From Sphingobacteriaceae bacterium (lineage in GTDB: Bacteria > Bacteroidota > Bacteroidia > Sphingobacteriales > Sphingobacteriaceae), in contig JANWIB010000098.1 in assembly GCA_025450155.1 (NCBI GenBank), forward strand, positions 1-21,076: a stretch of DNA of 21,076 nucleotides, written 5' to 3'. Below, piece after piece: positions 15,378 through 21,076 of this stretch; the first letter of the stretch is position 1; each line of letters begins with the position of its first letter. The notes beneath the pieces were generated by a model, which was given only the letters and a program-made list of their open reading frames with translations, had not been told where the DNA came from and made no database searches. The translations under genes were made by a program, and so were the position numbers.

Positions 15378-16412
15378 ATGGATATAGAAATAGAATTACC
15401 CGATCAGGAAGAGCAGGACCTCTATGAACATTTACGTGTGGTAGTAGACAAAGGCCAATCGCTTTTACGAATTGATAAGTTTTTAATGCACCGGGTAGAG
15501 AACGCCTCCCGAAACCGGATTCAAAATGCGATAGATTCCGGCAATGTACTAGTAAATGATAAGGCAGTAAAATCTAGTTATAAAGTAAAACCGATGGATA
15601 TTATTTCTGTCGTTTTACCTCATCCTCCCCGCGATACGGAAGTTTATCCTGAAAATATTTCGCTTAACATCGTTTACGAGGATGATGATTTACTTATCGT
15701 GGATAAGCCTGCCGGTATGGTGGTTCATCCCGGTTATAATAATTATACCGGTACGTTGGTTAATGGGCTGGTTTATCATTTTCAGCACTTGCCCCAATTA
15801 CCGGGAAATGACGGCCGACCCGGGCTGGTGCATCGGATTGATAAAGACACATCGGGCTTGCTGGTTATCAGTAAAAATGAGCGTGCTATGGCGTACCTGG
15901 CCAAACAATTTTTTGATCATACGATTAACCGGAAATACCTTGCATTAGTTTGGGGCGATTTAGCCCAAGACGGAACCATTACCGGGTACATTGGCAGGAG
16001 TGTAAAAGATCGCAAAGTAATGGCTATTTATGATGATGAGACTAAGGGAAAATGGGCCATTACGCATTATAGCATACTGGAGCGGTTTAATTACGTTACC
16101 TTGGTTGAGTGCCGGTTAGAAACGGGTCGTACGCATCAAATCAGGGCGCATATGAAACATATTGGGCATCCTCTGTTTAATGATGCTACTTATGGGGGTG
16201 ATAAAATTTTAAAGGGCACGGTTTTCACTAAGTATAAGCAATTTGTAGAGAATTGTTTTGAGTTAATGCCCCGGCAGGCGCTTCATGCGCAATCTTTAGG
16301 ATTTTTGCATCCTAAAACAAAAAAATTCATCCATTTTGAATCTCCCCTGTCCCCCGATTTTAAGTTGGTTATTGAAAAATGGCGAAATTATATTAACGCT
16401 AATCCGATTTAG
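15378..16412 (+). CDS. RluA-family pseudouridine synthase, RluD-like
   Basis: A 344-residue enzyme that converts uridines to pseudouridines in RNA, with the layout of RluD, which acts on 23S rRNA helix 69. An N-terminal S4 RNA-binding domain (about 30-90: LRIDKFLMHRVENASRNRIQNAI, then GNVLVNDKAVKSSYKVKPMD) is followed by the catalytic domain. The catalytic motif is HRIDKDTSGLLV at 152-163 with Asp155. Later conserved parts are YLALVWG, LETGRTHQIRAHMKHIGHPL and QALHAQSLGF. RluD and its relatives RluC and RluA share these motifs, so the exact target is uncertain; the S4 domain and length favour RluD. The ATG at 15378 fits the divergent promoter region. The next gene starts 33 bases after the stop. 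Confidence 0.93.
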   Translation: MDIEIELPDQEEQDLYEHLRVVVDKGQSLLRIDKFLMHRVENASRNRIQNAIDSGNVLVNDKAVKSSYKVKPMDIISVVLPHPPRDTEVYPENISLNIVYEDDDLLIVDKPAGMVVHPGYNNYTGTLVNGLVYHFQHLPQLPGNDGRPGLVHRIDKDTSGLLVISKNERAMAYLAKQFFDHTINRKYLALVWGDLAQDGTITGYIGRSVKDRKVMAIYDDETKGKWAITHYSILERFNYVTLVECRLETGRTHQIRAHMKHIGHPLFNDATYGGDKILKGTVFTKYKQFVENCFELMPRQALHAQSLGFLHPKTKKFIHFESPLSPDFKLVIEKWRNYINANPI

Positions 16413-16431
16413 TTGTTAAATGTATCTAAGC

Positions 16432-16439
16432 TATATTTG
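16432..16439 (+). promoter_or_regulatory. Candidate promoter -7 element before the class IV aminotransferase
   Basis: TATATTTG matches TAnnTTTG and is followed by CA. A TTG at 16413-16415 lies 16 bases upstream, close to the expected -33 spacing. The element ends only 6 bases before the ATG at 16446, so a transcript from it would be almost leaderless. Confidence 0.45.
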
Positions 16440-16445
16440 CAACGC

Positions 16446-17291
16446 ATGCCGCTTCAATTTATTAATTATAATGGAGATCTATACCCGGAAAGTCAGCCAG
16501 TGTTAACGGGTTCCAATCGAGCTTTTCGTTATGGTGATGGATTGTTCGAAACGATGCGAGTGATAAAAGGCGAATTAAAATTTGCCGATTTTCATGCCGA
16601 ACGATTGCAAGGGGGTATGCAAGCCTTAAAAATAGATGGCTATGCTGAACTTGATGCCTATTTTTTGAAGGAAAAATCTATAGAGCTAATGCGGCGAAAC
16701 CAAATAGGAGGAAATGCCCGTGTTCGTTTAACTATTTTTCGTGATGGGGATGGCTTATATACTCCGATGAGTAATAAATTTGGGTATGCCTTAGAAGCAA
16801 GTGCGTTAGATAACCCTTATTATCAAAATAATGATCGGGGATTGATTGTAGATATATTTGATGAGGTTACTAAGCCGATTAATATCTTATCGAGTCAGAA
16901 AACCTGTAATTCTTTAATATATGTTCTTGCAGGAATTTTTAAAACCCAAAACGGATTGGACGAAGCTTTTATATTGAATCAGAATGGATTTTTATGTGAA
17001 GCAACGAGTGCGAATGTTTTTGTAGTTTATGAAAAGCAATTGTATACCCCGGCTTTAAGTGAGGGGTGTGTTGCAGGGGTGATGCGTCGGGTAGTGATGA
17101 ATTTGGCAGAAGAAAATAATATCCCATTGATTGAAGCACAAATCAACCCTGCTATTATGAACGAAGCCGAAGAGGTTTTTGTAACTAACGCGACTTCGGG
17201 TATCCAATGGGTAATGGGTTATGATAAGAAAAGGTATTTTAACGAGATATCACGTTTTTTAATTGAAAAGCTGAACTTCTTAATAAAATAA
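16446..17291 (+). CDS. Class IV aminotransferase, PabC/IlvE type
   Basis: A 281-residue fold-type IV PLP enzyme. Visible motifs are RAFRYGDGLFETMRV at 25-39, the cofactor lysine Lys152 in SSQKTCNSL, and EATSANVFVV at 185-194 with Glu185 contacting the cofactor, then FVTNATSGI (245-253). The length and short N-terminus fit aminodeoxychorismate lyase (PabC), the partner of pabB in making p-aminobenzoate, better than branched-chain aminotransferase, but class IV members are hard to tell apart by eye. The pabB gene at 2212-3471 has no fused lyase domain, which leaves a place for a separate PabC. The frame extends upstream to TTG 16413, directly after the rluD-like stop; the ATG at 16446 (MPLQFINYNG) is chosen because it gives the usual beginning. 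Confidence 0.85.
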   Translation: MPLQFINYNGDLYPESQPVLTGSNRAFRYGDGLFETMRVIKGELKFADFHAERLQGGMQALKIDGYAELDAYFLKEKSIELMRRNQIGGNARVRLTIFRDGDGLYTPMSNKFGYALEASALDNPYYQNNDRGLIVDIFDEVTKPINILSSQKTCNSLIYVLAGIFKTQNGLDEAFILNQNGFLCEATSANVFVVYEKQLYTPALSEGCVAGVMRRVVMNLAEENNIPLIEAQINPAIMNEAEEVFVTNATSGIQWVMGYDKKRYFNEISRFLIEKLNFLIK

Positions 17292-17347
17292 TCGTAAAAC
17301 GATAATCTGAGATGCTTTAAGTTTATACAATTCTTAGCAAAAGAAAT

Positions 17348-17944
17348 ATGAAACTAAAATTTGCGTTATTGATTTTGTTGTTATCAAGTAAAACACTTTT
17401 TGGACAGCAAGAAAATTTTCGACCAGCTAAAGTTGATTTTGATGCGTTTGAAAGTCTAACCGCCGAAGTAAAAGAACACAGAAAAAGCAGGCTAATTGAT
17501 TTGGAAACATTTATAAAGATGGCTAAAGAAAAAGGGGTGTTAATTTTGGATACCCGTTCAGATGCTATGTTTAAGAACAAACACATCAAAGGTGCTGTTC
17601 ATTTAAATTTTTCAGATTTTACGCAGGAAAATTTAGCCAGGGTAATCCCGTCCATGGATACAAAAGTTTTAATCTATTGCAATAATAATATGGATGGAGA
17701 TCAAAAGAACTTTGCCACGAAAGCGGTGGGTCCACCATTTCGGTCTTCTTTGGGTAGGAAAGGATCCCCCCTAAAAAAAGGAGATATTTTAGAAGATTCT
17801 GAAGATACCTCTGAGCTAACACTGGCCTTAAATATTCCAACCTATATTAATCTGTATGGATATGGATACAGAAATGTATACGAGCTATCGGAACTGGTTA
17901 GTGTGTTTGATAGAAGAGTAAAGTTTGAGGGTGTGGCCCGTTAA
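17348..17944 (+). CDS. Exported rhodanese-like domain protein
   Basis: A 198-residue protein with a signal peptide (MKLKFALLILLLSSKTLFGQ), so it acts outside the cytoplasm. A single rhodanese fold covers about 48-185: LIDLETFIKMAKEKGVLILD, DTRSDAMFKNKHIKGAVHLN, VLIYCNNN and LNIPTYINLYGYGYRNVYEL. The active-site Cys111 begins a CNNNMDG loop that lacks the arginine common in sulfurtransferases. Between that loop and the last helix is a polar stretch (about 125-157, KAVGPPFRSSLGRKGSPLKK and an acidic tail). Related Bacteroidota exported rhodaneses have an Asn-rich loop of this kind, so the change is probably lineage-wide. Substrate is unknown; sulfur transfer, or protein binding without catalysis, is possible. 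A 56-base gap separates it from the aminotransferase gene, with a weak promoter-like TAAGTTTA at 17318. Confidence 0.85.
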   Translation: MKLKFALLILLLSSKTLFGQQENFRPAKVDFDAFESLTAEVKEHRKSRLIDLETFIKMAKEKGVLILDTRSDAMFKNKHIKGAVHLNFSDFTQENLARVIPSMDTKVLIYCNNNMDGDQKNFATKAVGPPFRSSLGRKGSPLKKGDILEDSEDTSELTLALNIPTYINLYGYGYRNVYELSELVSVFDRRVKFEGVAR

Positions 17945-18024
17945 ATAAATATTTTTACATCATGAGGATACTGAGGAGTGGTCATCCCCCACGAGATGAA
18001 TGAATTGCATGCAGTTCCCTAGGG

Positions 18025-18939
18025 CTATAGCTTTATACCTCGCAAAAACTCCTCAATCCCCATCCGCTTTTTGCCCTCGAGTTGTATTTCAGTTAGAGAA
18101 ATATATCCATCCTGACAAGCATATTTTAAGTAGCTTTTTCCGTCAGTTAGAAAAGTTCCGGGAGAAATATCCGGTTGTTGCAGTTGTAATCCTGCACTAA
18201 ATATTTTTAAAGTCTTATCCTGTAATATAGTGAAAGCAGTGGGATACGGGCTCAGTCCCCGAATATGATTATAAACTTTCGCGGCAGGCTGATCCCAGTT
18301 TATACGGCAATCTTCCTTAAATATTTTGGGGGCATGATGCAGGTTTTCTGATACAATTTCATCCTGAGGGGTCTCTGTATAATTACCAGACTCAATAGCT
18401 TTTACGGTTTTTACCAATAGCTGGGCTCCGGTGACCATCAACTTGTCGTGTACCTCTCCGGCAGTTTCATCTGCTCCAATGACAACTCTTTCTGAAAATA
18501 AAATATTTCCGGTATCAATTTGATGTTTTAGGAAGAAAGTCGTTACCCCTGTTTCTTTTTCACCCTGAATAACCGCCCAGTTAATGGGCGCAGCTCCGCG
18601 GTAATTAGGTAATAAAGAAGCATGGAGATTAATAGTGCCTTTTGGAGGCATGTTCCAAACCACTTCCGGTAGCATACGGAAGGCTACTACCACTTGTAAA
18701 TCTGCTTTAAAGGACCGGAGCCCGGATAAAAAAACAGGAGATTTTAATTTTTCTGGTTGTAATATTGGCAGCTCCTTAGCTATCGCATATTTTTTTACCG
18801 CAGATTCGCTCATTTTTTGTCCTCTTCCTGCAGGTTTGTCGGGAGTAGTAACTACAGCCACAACCTCACACCCAGCTTGAATCAATGCATCTAAAGAAGC
18901 TACAGCAAACTCAGGAGTACCCATAAAAATTATTCTCAT
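18025..18939 (-). CDS. fmt: Methionyl-tRNA formyltransferase
   Basis: A 304-residue enzyme that formylates the methionine on initiator tRNA using 10-formyltetrahydrofolate. The N-terminal formyltransferase domain shows MRIIFMGTPEFAVASLDAL, TTPDKPAGRGQK (31-42), INLHASLLPNYRGAAPINWA (103-122) with catalytic Asn104 and His106, and IDTGNILF (141-148) with Asp142. The C-terminal tRNA-binding domain follows from about 205 (NHIRGLSPYPTAF). It is roughly 10 residues shorter than the E. coli enzyme at the C-terminus, within family range. No def gene is adjacent. The ATG overlaps the stop of the upstream gene by 4 bases (ATGA at 18939-18936), so it is translationally coupled to a protein of unknown function. 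Confidence 0.96.
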   Translation of the reverse strand: MRIIFMGTPEFAVASLDALIQAGCEVVAVVTTPDKPAGRGQKMSESAVKKYAIAKELPILQPEKLKSPVFLSGLRSFKADLQVVVAFRMLPEVVWNMPPKGTINLHASLLPNYRGAAPINWAVIQGEKETGVTTFFLKHQIDTGNILFSERVVIGADETAGEVHDKLMVTGAQLLVKTVKAIESGNYTETPQDEIVSENLHHAPKIFKEDCRINWDQPAAKVYNHIRGLSPYPTAFTILQDKTLKIFSAGLQLQQPDISPGTFLTDGKSYLKYACQDGYISLTEIQLEGKKRMGIEEFLRGIKL

Positions 18940-19589
18940 TCCTTTGTACTGTTCGTCCCCCTTTTTTCTAATAGCTTATTGTCAAATACAAATTCATAAC
19001 ATTTGCCCTTATCGTTCTTTAAAACGCCATGTCCGCCTAAATAAAAACTTATTGGATACGATTGGGTATCAAATTGAATATTTCCTTTATATATCGGACC
19101 TACGCCACTGAAACAGGAATAGGGCTGATCAGTCAATCTTGCAGTTTTTAATATAGTTTTGAGGGTAGCCAAAGAGATGGATTCATGAGAGCTATTCGAT
19201 GGAAATGTTTTTGCGATTTCAACAGATAAGATATTGTCGCTACTCGGTATTAAATTCGAAGCGGGTTGGATAGTAAACTTTGCTATTTCCTGCTCAATAT
19301 CCATATCAATCAGGAAGTTGTTCCAAATCTTGTAGTGATTGCTTAGACAAAAAGTACTACCGAAAATGACGTTATAAGTTGTTTTCTGATTCTGCGTTTG
19401 CATAGCAATAACGGTTTCTACTTCTGAAGAATCACGTTCTTGCAACGCTTTTAATGTAACTGTTAGTCCAATTGCATACAGCTCAGCTATGGGTTTATTT
19501 TTGCTCAGTTCAAATTTTATCATATTTTTTTGCCCGAATGCGAGATTGTGTATAAATATGAAAAACAGTCCAATAAGCAGTTTATACAT
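18936..19589 (-). CDS. Exported protein of unknown function, coupled to fmt
   Basis: I do not recognise this 217-residue protein. It has a clear signal peptide (MYKLLIGLFFIFIHNLAFGQ) and no further membrane segment, so it should be periplasmic or secreted. The mature part is mixed alpha-beta in appearance, with three Cys residues (in STFCLSN, YSCFSG and GKCYEF) and a C-terminal region PISFYLGGHGVLKNDKGK that looks like paired strands. No catalytic motif stands out. The gene begins 5 bases after the NamZ-like gene and its stop overlaps the fmt ATG, so the three genes form one transcription unit. The context gives no firm role: one neighbour acts on peptidoglycan and the other on tRNA. Confidence 0.75.
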   Translation of the reverse strand: MYKLLIGLFFIFIHNLAFGQKNMIKFELSKNKPIAELYAIGLTVTLKALQERDSSEVETVIAMQTQNQKTTYNVIFGSTFCLSNHYKIWNNFLIDMDIEQEIAKFTIQPASNLIPSSDNILSVEIAKTFPSNSSHESISLATLKTILKTARLTDQPYSCFSGVGPIYKGNIQFDTQSYPISFYLGGHGVLKNDKGKCYEFVFDNKLLEKRGTNSTKE

Positions 19590-19594
19590 CGTAT

Positions 19595-20872
19595 TTAAGG
19601 GTAAAGTAAATATTTCTTCCGCATGAGTTTATATTGCGATAAACCCGGCTCCCAGCTTAGACGGATTTCTTCTTCGGTTTTGCCATCTATTATTTGTTGT
19701 TTCAATGTATCGTTTCCGGCAAGTTTATCAAAGTTCCCGATTTGCTTACTTTGTTTGTAATCAAAGAATTTTTCTTTATAGGGATATGCTTTATAGAACT
19801 CCATCAACCACTTTAAATTTATTTTTCCTGTTTTTTCAAAGGATTTTGTATTATACTTTCTAAGATCTAAGCCATAACACTTTTTATCCTGATGCAAGGG
19901 TGTGGTACTCATCCCAGGAATACTTACTGGCGTAAAATTGAATTTGTATTTACCTCCCAGATCAGGATTCCCTAAAACTTGGAAGGGGAAAGGAGTTCCT
20001 CTTCCCTGGCTAATGATAGTGCCTTCAAATAGACATAGAGAAGGGTACAGCAGGATAGCTTGTTGGGTGTTTAAATTCGGCGAGGGTTTTACCGGTAAGG
20101 TATAAGGCGTATGATGGTCATAATTGACTACTTTGATGATTTGTAATTTGCACTGAACTTTATTAGCCAGCCAACCTTCTCCGTTAACCATTTGTGCATA
20201 TTCTCCAATTGTCATTCCGTGGGTAATTGGAATAGGGTGCATGCCGATAAACGATTTATATTTTTCTTCCAGAATAGGGCCATCAACATAAAATCCGTTC
20301 GGGTTTGGCCGATCCAGGATTAGCAGTTCCAGATTATTTTCGGCACAGGCTTCCATTACATAATGTAAGGTAGAAATATAGGTATAGAATCGTGCGCCCA
20401 CATCCTGAATATCAAAAATCAACAAATCCAGCCCCTCTAAGTCTTCCTTGCTTGGTTTGTAATGTTTGCCGTACAAGGATATGATGGGAATTCCTGTTTT
20501 ACTGTCAATGGCATTATCCACTTTAGCTCCCGCATCAGCAGCTCCCCTAAACCCGTGTTCGGGGCCAAAAACTTTTACAATATTTACGCCTACCGACAGT
20601 AAACTATCTACACTAAGTTTTGATCCGATAATAGAGGTAGGGTTAACTACCATTCCAACCTTTTTATCTTTTAAAAATGGAAGATATTTTTCAGTCTGCT
20701 CTGCACCTGTTTTTAATTTCCCTTTTTGTTTAGGATGATCAATGGCATTAACATCCACTGTTTTAGGGTTAGGCACGGGTGATCCAAGCGTGTGTACTTG
20801 TCCAAACGAAATAAAAGGAGCGATTAGTAATAAAATTACAGGAGTAGATGTGAATAGCGTTCTTCTTATCAT
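19595..20872 (-). CDS. Exported NamZ-like exo-beta-N-acetylmuramidase (DUF1343)
   Basis: A 425-residue protein with a signal peptide (MIRRTLFTSTPVILLLIAPF, then ISFGQ). The mature part matches the DUF1343 family, whose characterised member NamZ removes N-acetylmuramic acid from the non-reducing end of peptidoglycan fragments. Recognisable motifs: GMVVNPTS (73-80), VFGPEHGFRG (101-110), FDIQDVGARFYTYISTLHYVM (153-173), LLILDRPNPNG (183-193), HGMTIGEYA (218-226), KPSPNLNT and FEGTIISQGRGT. The size is typical. It would act in the periplasm, feeding cell-wall turnover or recycling. The start is ATG at 20872; a divergent permease gene lies upstream, so the promoter is in 20873-20963. Confidence 0.92.
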   Translation of the reverse strand: MIRRTLFTSTPVILLLIAPFISFGQVHTLGSPVPNPKTVDVNAIDHPKQKGKLKTGAEQTEKYLPFLKDKKVGMVVNPTSIIGSKLSVDSLLSVGVNIVKVFGPEHGFRGAADAGAKVDNAIDSKTGIPIISLYGKHYKPSKEDLEGLDLLIFDIQDVGARFYTYISTLHYVMEACAENNLELLILDRPNPNGFYVDGPILEEKYKSFIGMHPIPITHGMTIGEYAQMVNGEGWLANKVQCKLQIIKVVNYDHHTPYTLPVKPSPNLNTQQAILLYPSLCLFEGTIISQGRGTPFPFQVLGNPDLGGKYKFNFTPVSIPGMSTTPLHQDKKCYGLDLRKYNTKSFEKTGKINLKWLMEFYKAYPYKEKFFDYKQSKQIGNFDKLAGNDTLKQQIIDGKTEEEIRLSWEPGLSQYKLMRKKYLLYP

Positions 20873-20963
20873 AAAAATGGTAATTAATCAGATAATGATG
20901 CAAAGAATGCGCTAAGACAAAAAAATTGCATCTTTGCTAAAGTACAAAAAAACCATATCAAGG
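20873..20963. promoter_or_regulatory. Divergent promoter region between namZ-like gene and permease
   Basis: This AT-rich region must start transcription both ways. GCAAAGAATGC (minus side reads CATTCTTTGC) and GCATCTTTGC on the plus side are near mirror copies of an xTTTGC core, each resembling the TTTG part of the -7 element but lacking its exact TA. Confidence 0.4.
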
Positions 20964-21076
20964 TTGAATTTATCCGCTTTTATTGCAAAACGCATCACTT
21001 TTCAGTCTAAACGCACTTTCTCTAAATTGAGCGTGCGAATAGCTATTGCAGGTATTATGCTTGGTTTGGCTGTAAT
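20964..21076 (+). CDS. FtsX/LolC-like ABC transporter permease, N-terminal end (partial)
   Basis: A frame open to the window edge begins at TTG 20964 and reads LNLSAFIAKRITFQSKRTFS, then KLSVRIAIAGIMLGLAV, about 37 residues. A short F-I-A-x-R-I opening, a basic linker with F-S-x-L, and then the first hydrophobic helix is the typical start of Bacteroidota FtsX/MacB/LolC-type permeases, which export lipoproteins or other envelope substrates. The ABC and periplasmic domains are outside the window, so the substrate cannot be named. The start codon is uncertain: the same frame continues upstream without an ATG, and TTG gives the expected N-terminus. Confidence 0.65.
   Translation, partial: MNLSAFIAKRITFQSKRTFSKLSVRIAIAGIMLGLAV

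Noticed and set aside
17291..17303. ATCGT-AAA-ACGAT inverted repeat after the class IV aminotransferase
   Set aside because: Only 5 base pairs with a 3-base loop and no T-run; too weak to call a terminator.
18003..18024. Palindromes GCATGC and CCCTAGGG between the rhodanese gene and fmt
   Set aside because: Short perfect palindromes without hairpin loops or T-run; no evidence for a terminator or operator.
1..21076. CRISPR array, tRNA or rRNA gene, toxin-antitoxin pair or phage module
   Set aside because: No spaced direct repeats, no cloverleaf-like sequence and no matching gene families were seen on reading both strands.

Overview
This window looks like a chromosomal segment of a Bacteroidota bacterium, most like Sphingobacteriales or a relative; the genus cannot be named from the sequence alone. 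Supporting signs are several 5' regions with the Bacteroidota -7 promoter element TAnnTTTG just ahead of start codons, almost no Shine-Dalgarno sequences, a BshB1-type bacillithiol gene, and families that I know mainly from this phylum (DUF4294, DUF6588, the lysine 6-aminotransferase type seen here). Base composition is moderately AT-rich. No RNA gene, insertion sequence, CRISPR array or phage gene was seen.

Layout. 1-1005 (+): the 3' end of plsY and a complete M48 lipoprotein metalloprotease. 1006-2211 (-): an AT-rich accessory patch with a 259-residue protein of unknown function overlapping the decayed 5' third of kptA (RNA 2'-phosphotransferase), which carries a frameshift, a nonsense codon and a lost C-terminus. 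2212-7613 (-): pabB, purA, a Fur-family regulator and a bifunctional relA/spoT-type gene. 7701-9578 (+): a tightly packed operon of a DUF4294 protein, a thiol peroxidase of the glutathione peroxidase family, and bshB1. 9614-15239 (-): a 726-residue secreted protein of tandem Trp-containing repeats, lysine 6-aminotransferase, a D-cysteine desulfhydrase-like enzyme, and a DUF6588 probable outer-membrane barrel with a clear terminator behind it. 15378-17944 (+): an RluD-like pseudouridine synthase, a class IV aminotransferase of PabC/IlvE type, and an exported rhodanese-like protein. 18025-20872 (-): a compact run of a NamZ-like exported muramidase, an unknown exported protein and fmt. 20964-end (+): the first codons of an FtsX/LolC-like ABC transporter permease.

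How the genes fit together. Most of the window is housekeeping: phospholipid, folate, purine, ppGpp, tRNA and rRNA functions. pabB and the class IV aminotransferase could supply the two p-aminobenzoate steps, but they lie 13 kb apart. PurA enzymes are known ppGpp targets in other bacteria, so purA near the ppGpp gene is a plausible functional neighbourhood. gpx overlapping bshB1 suggests low-molecular-weight thiol metabolism. I did not find a convincing new multi-gene system. The items most worth a second look are the kptA remnant with its unknown partner, the repeat protein, the gpx-bshB1 coupling, and the unknown protein translationally coupled to fmt.
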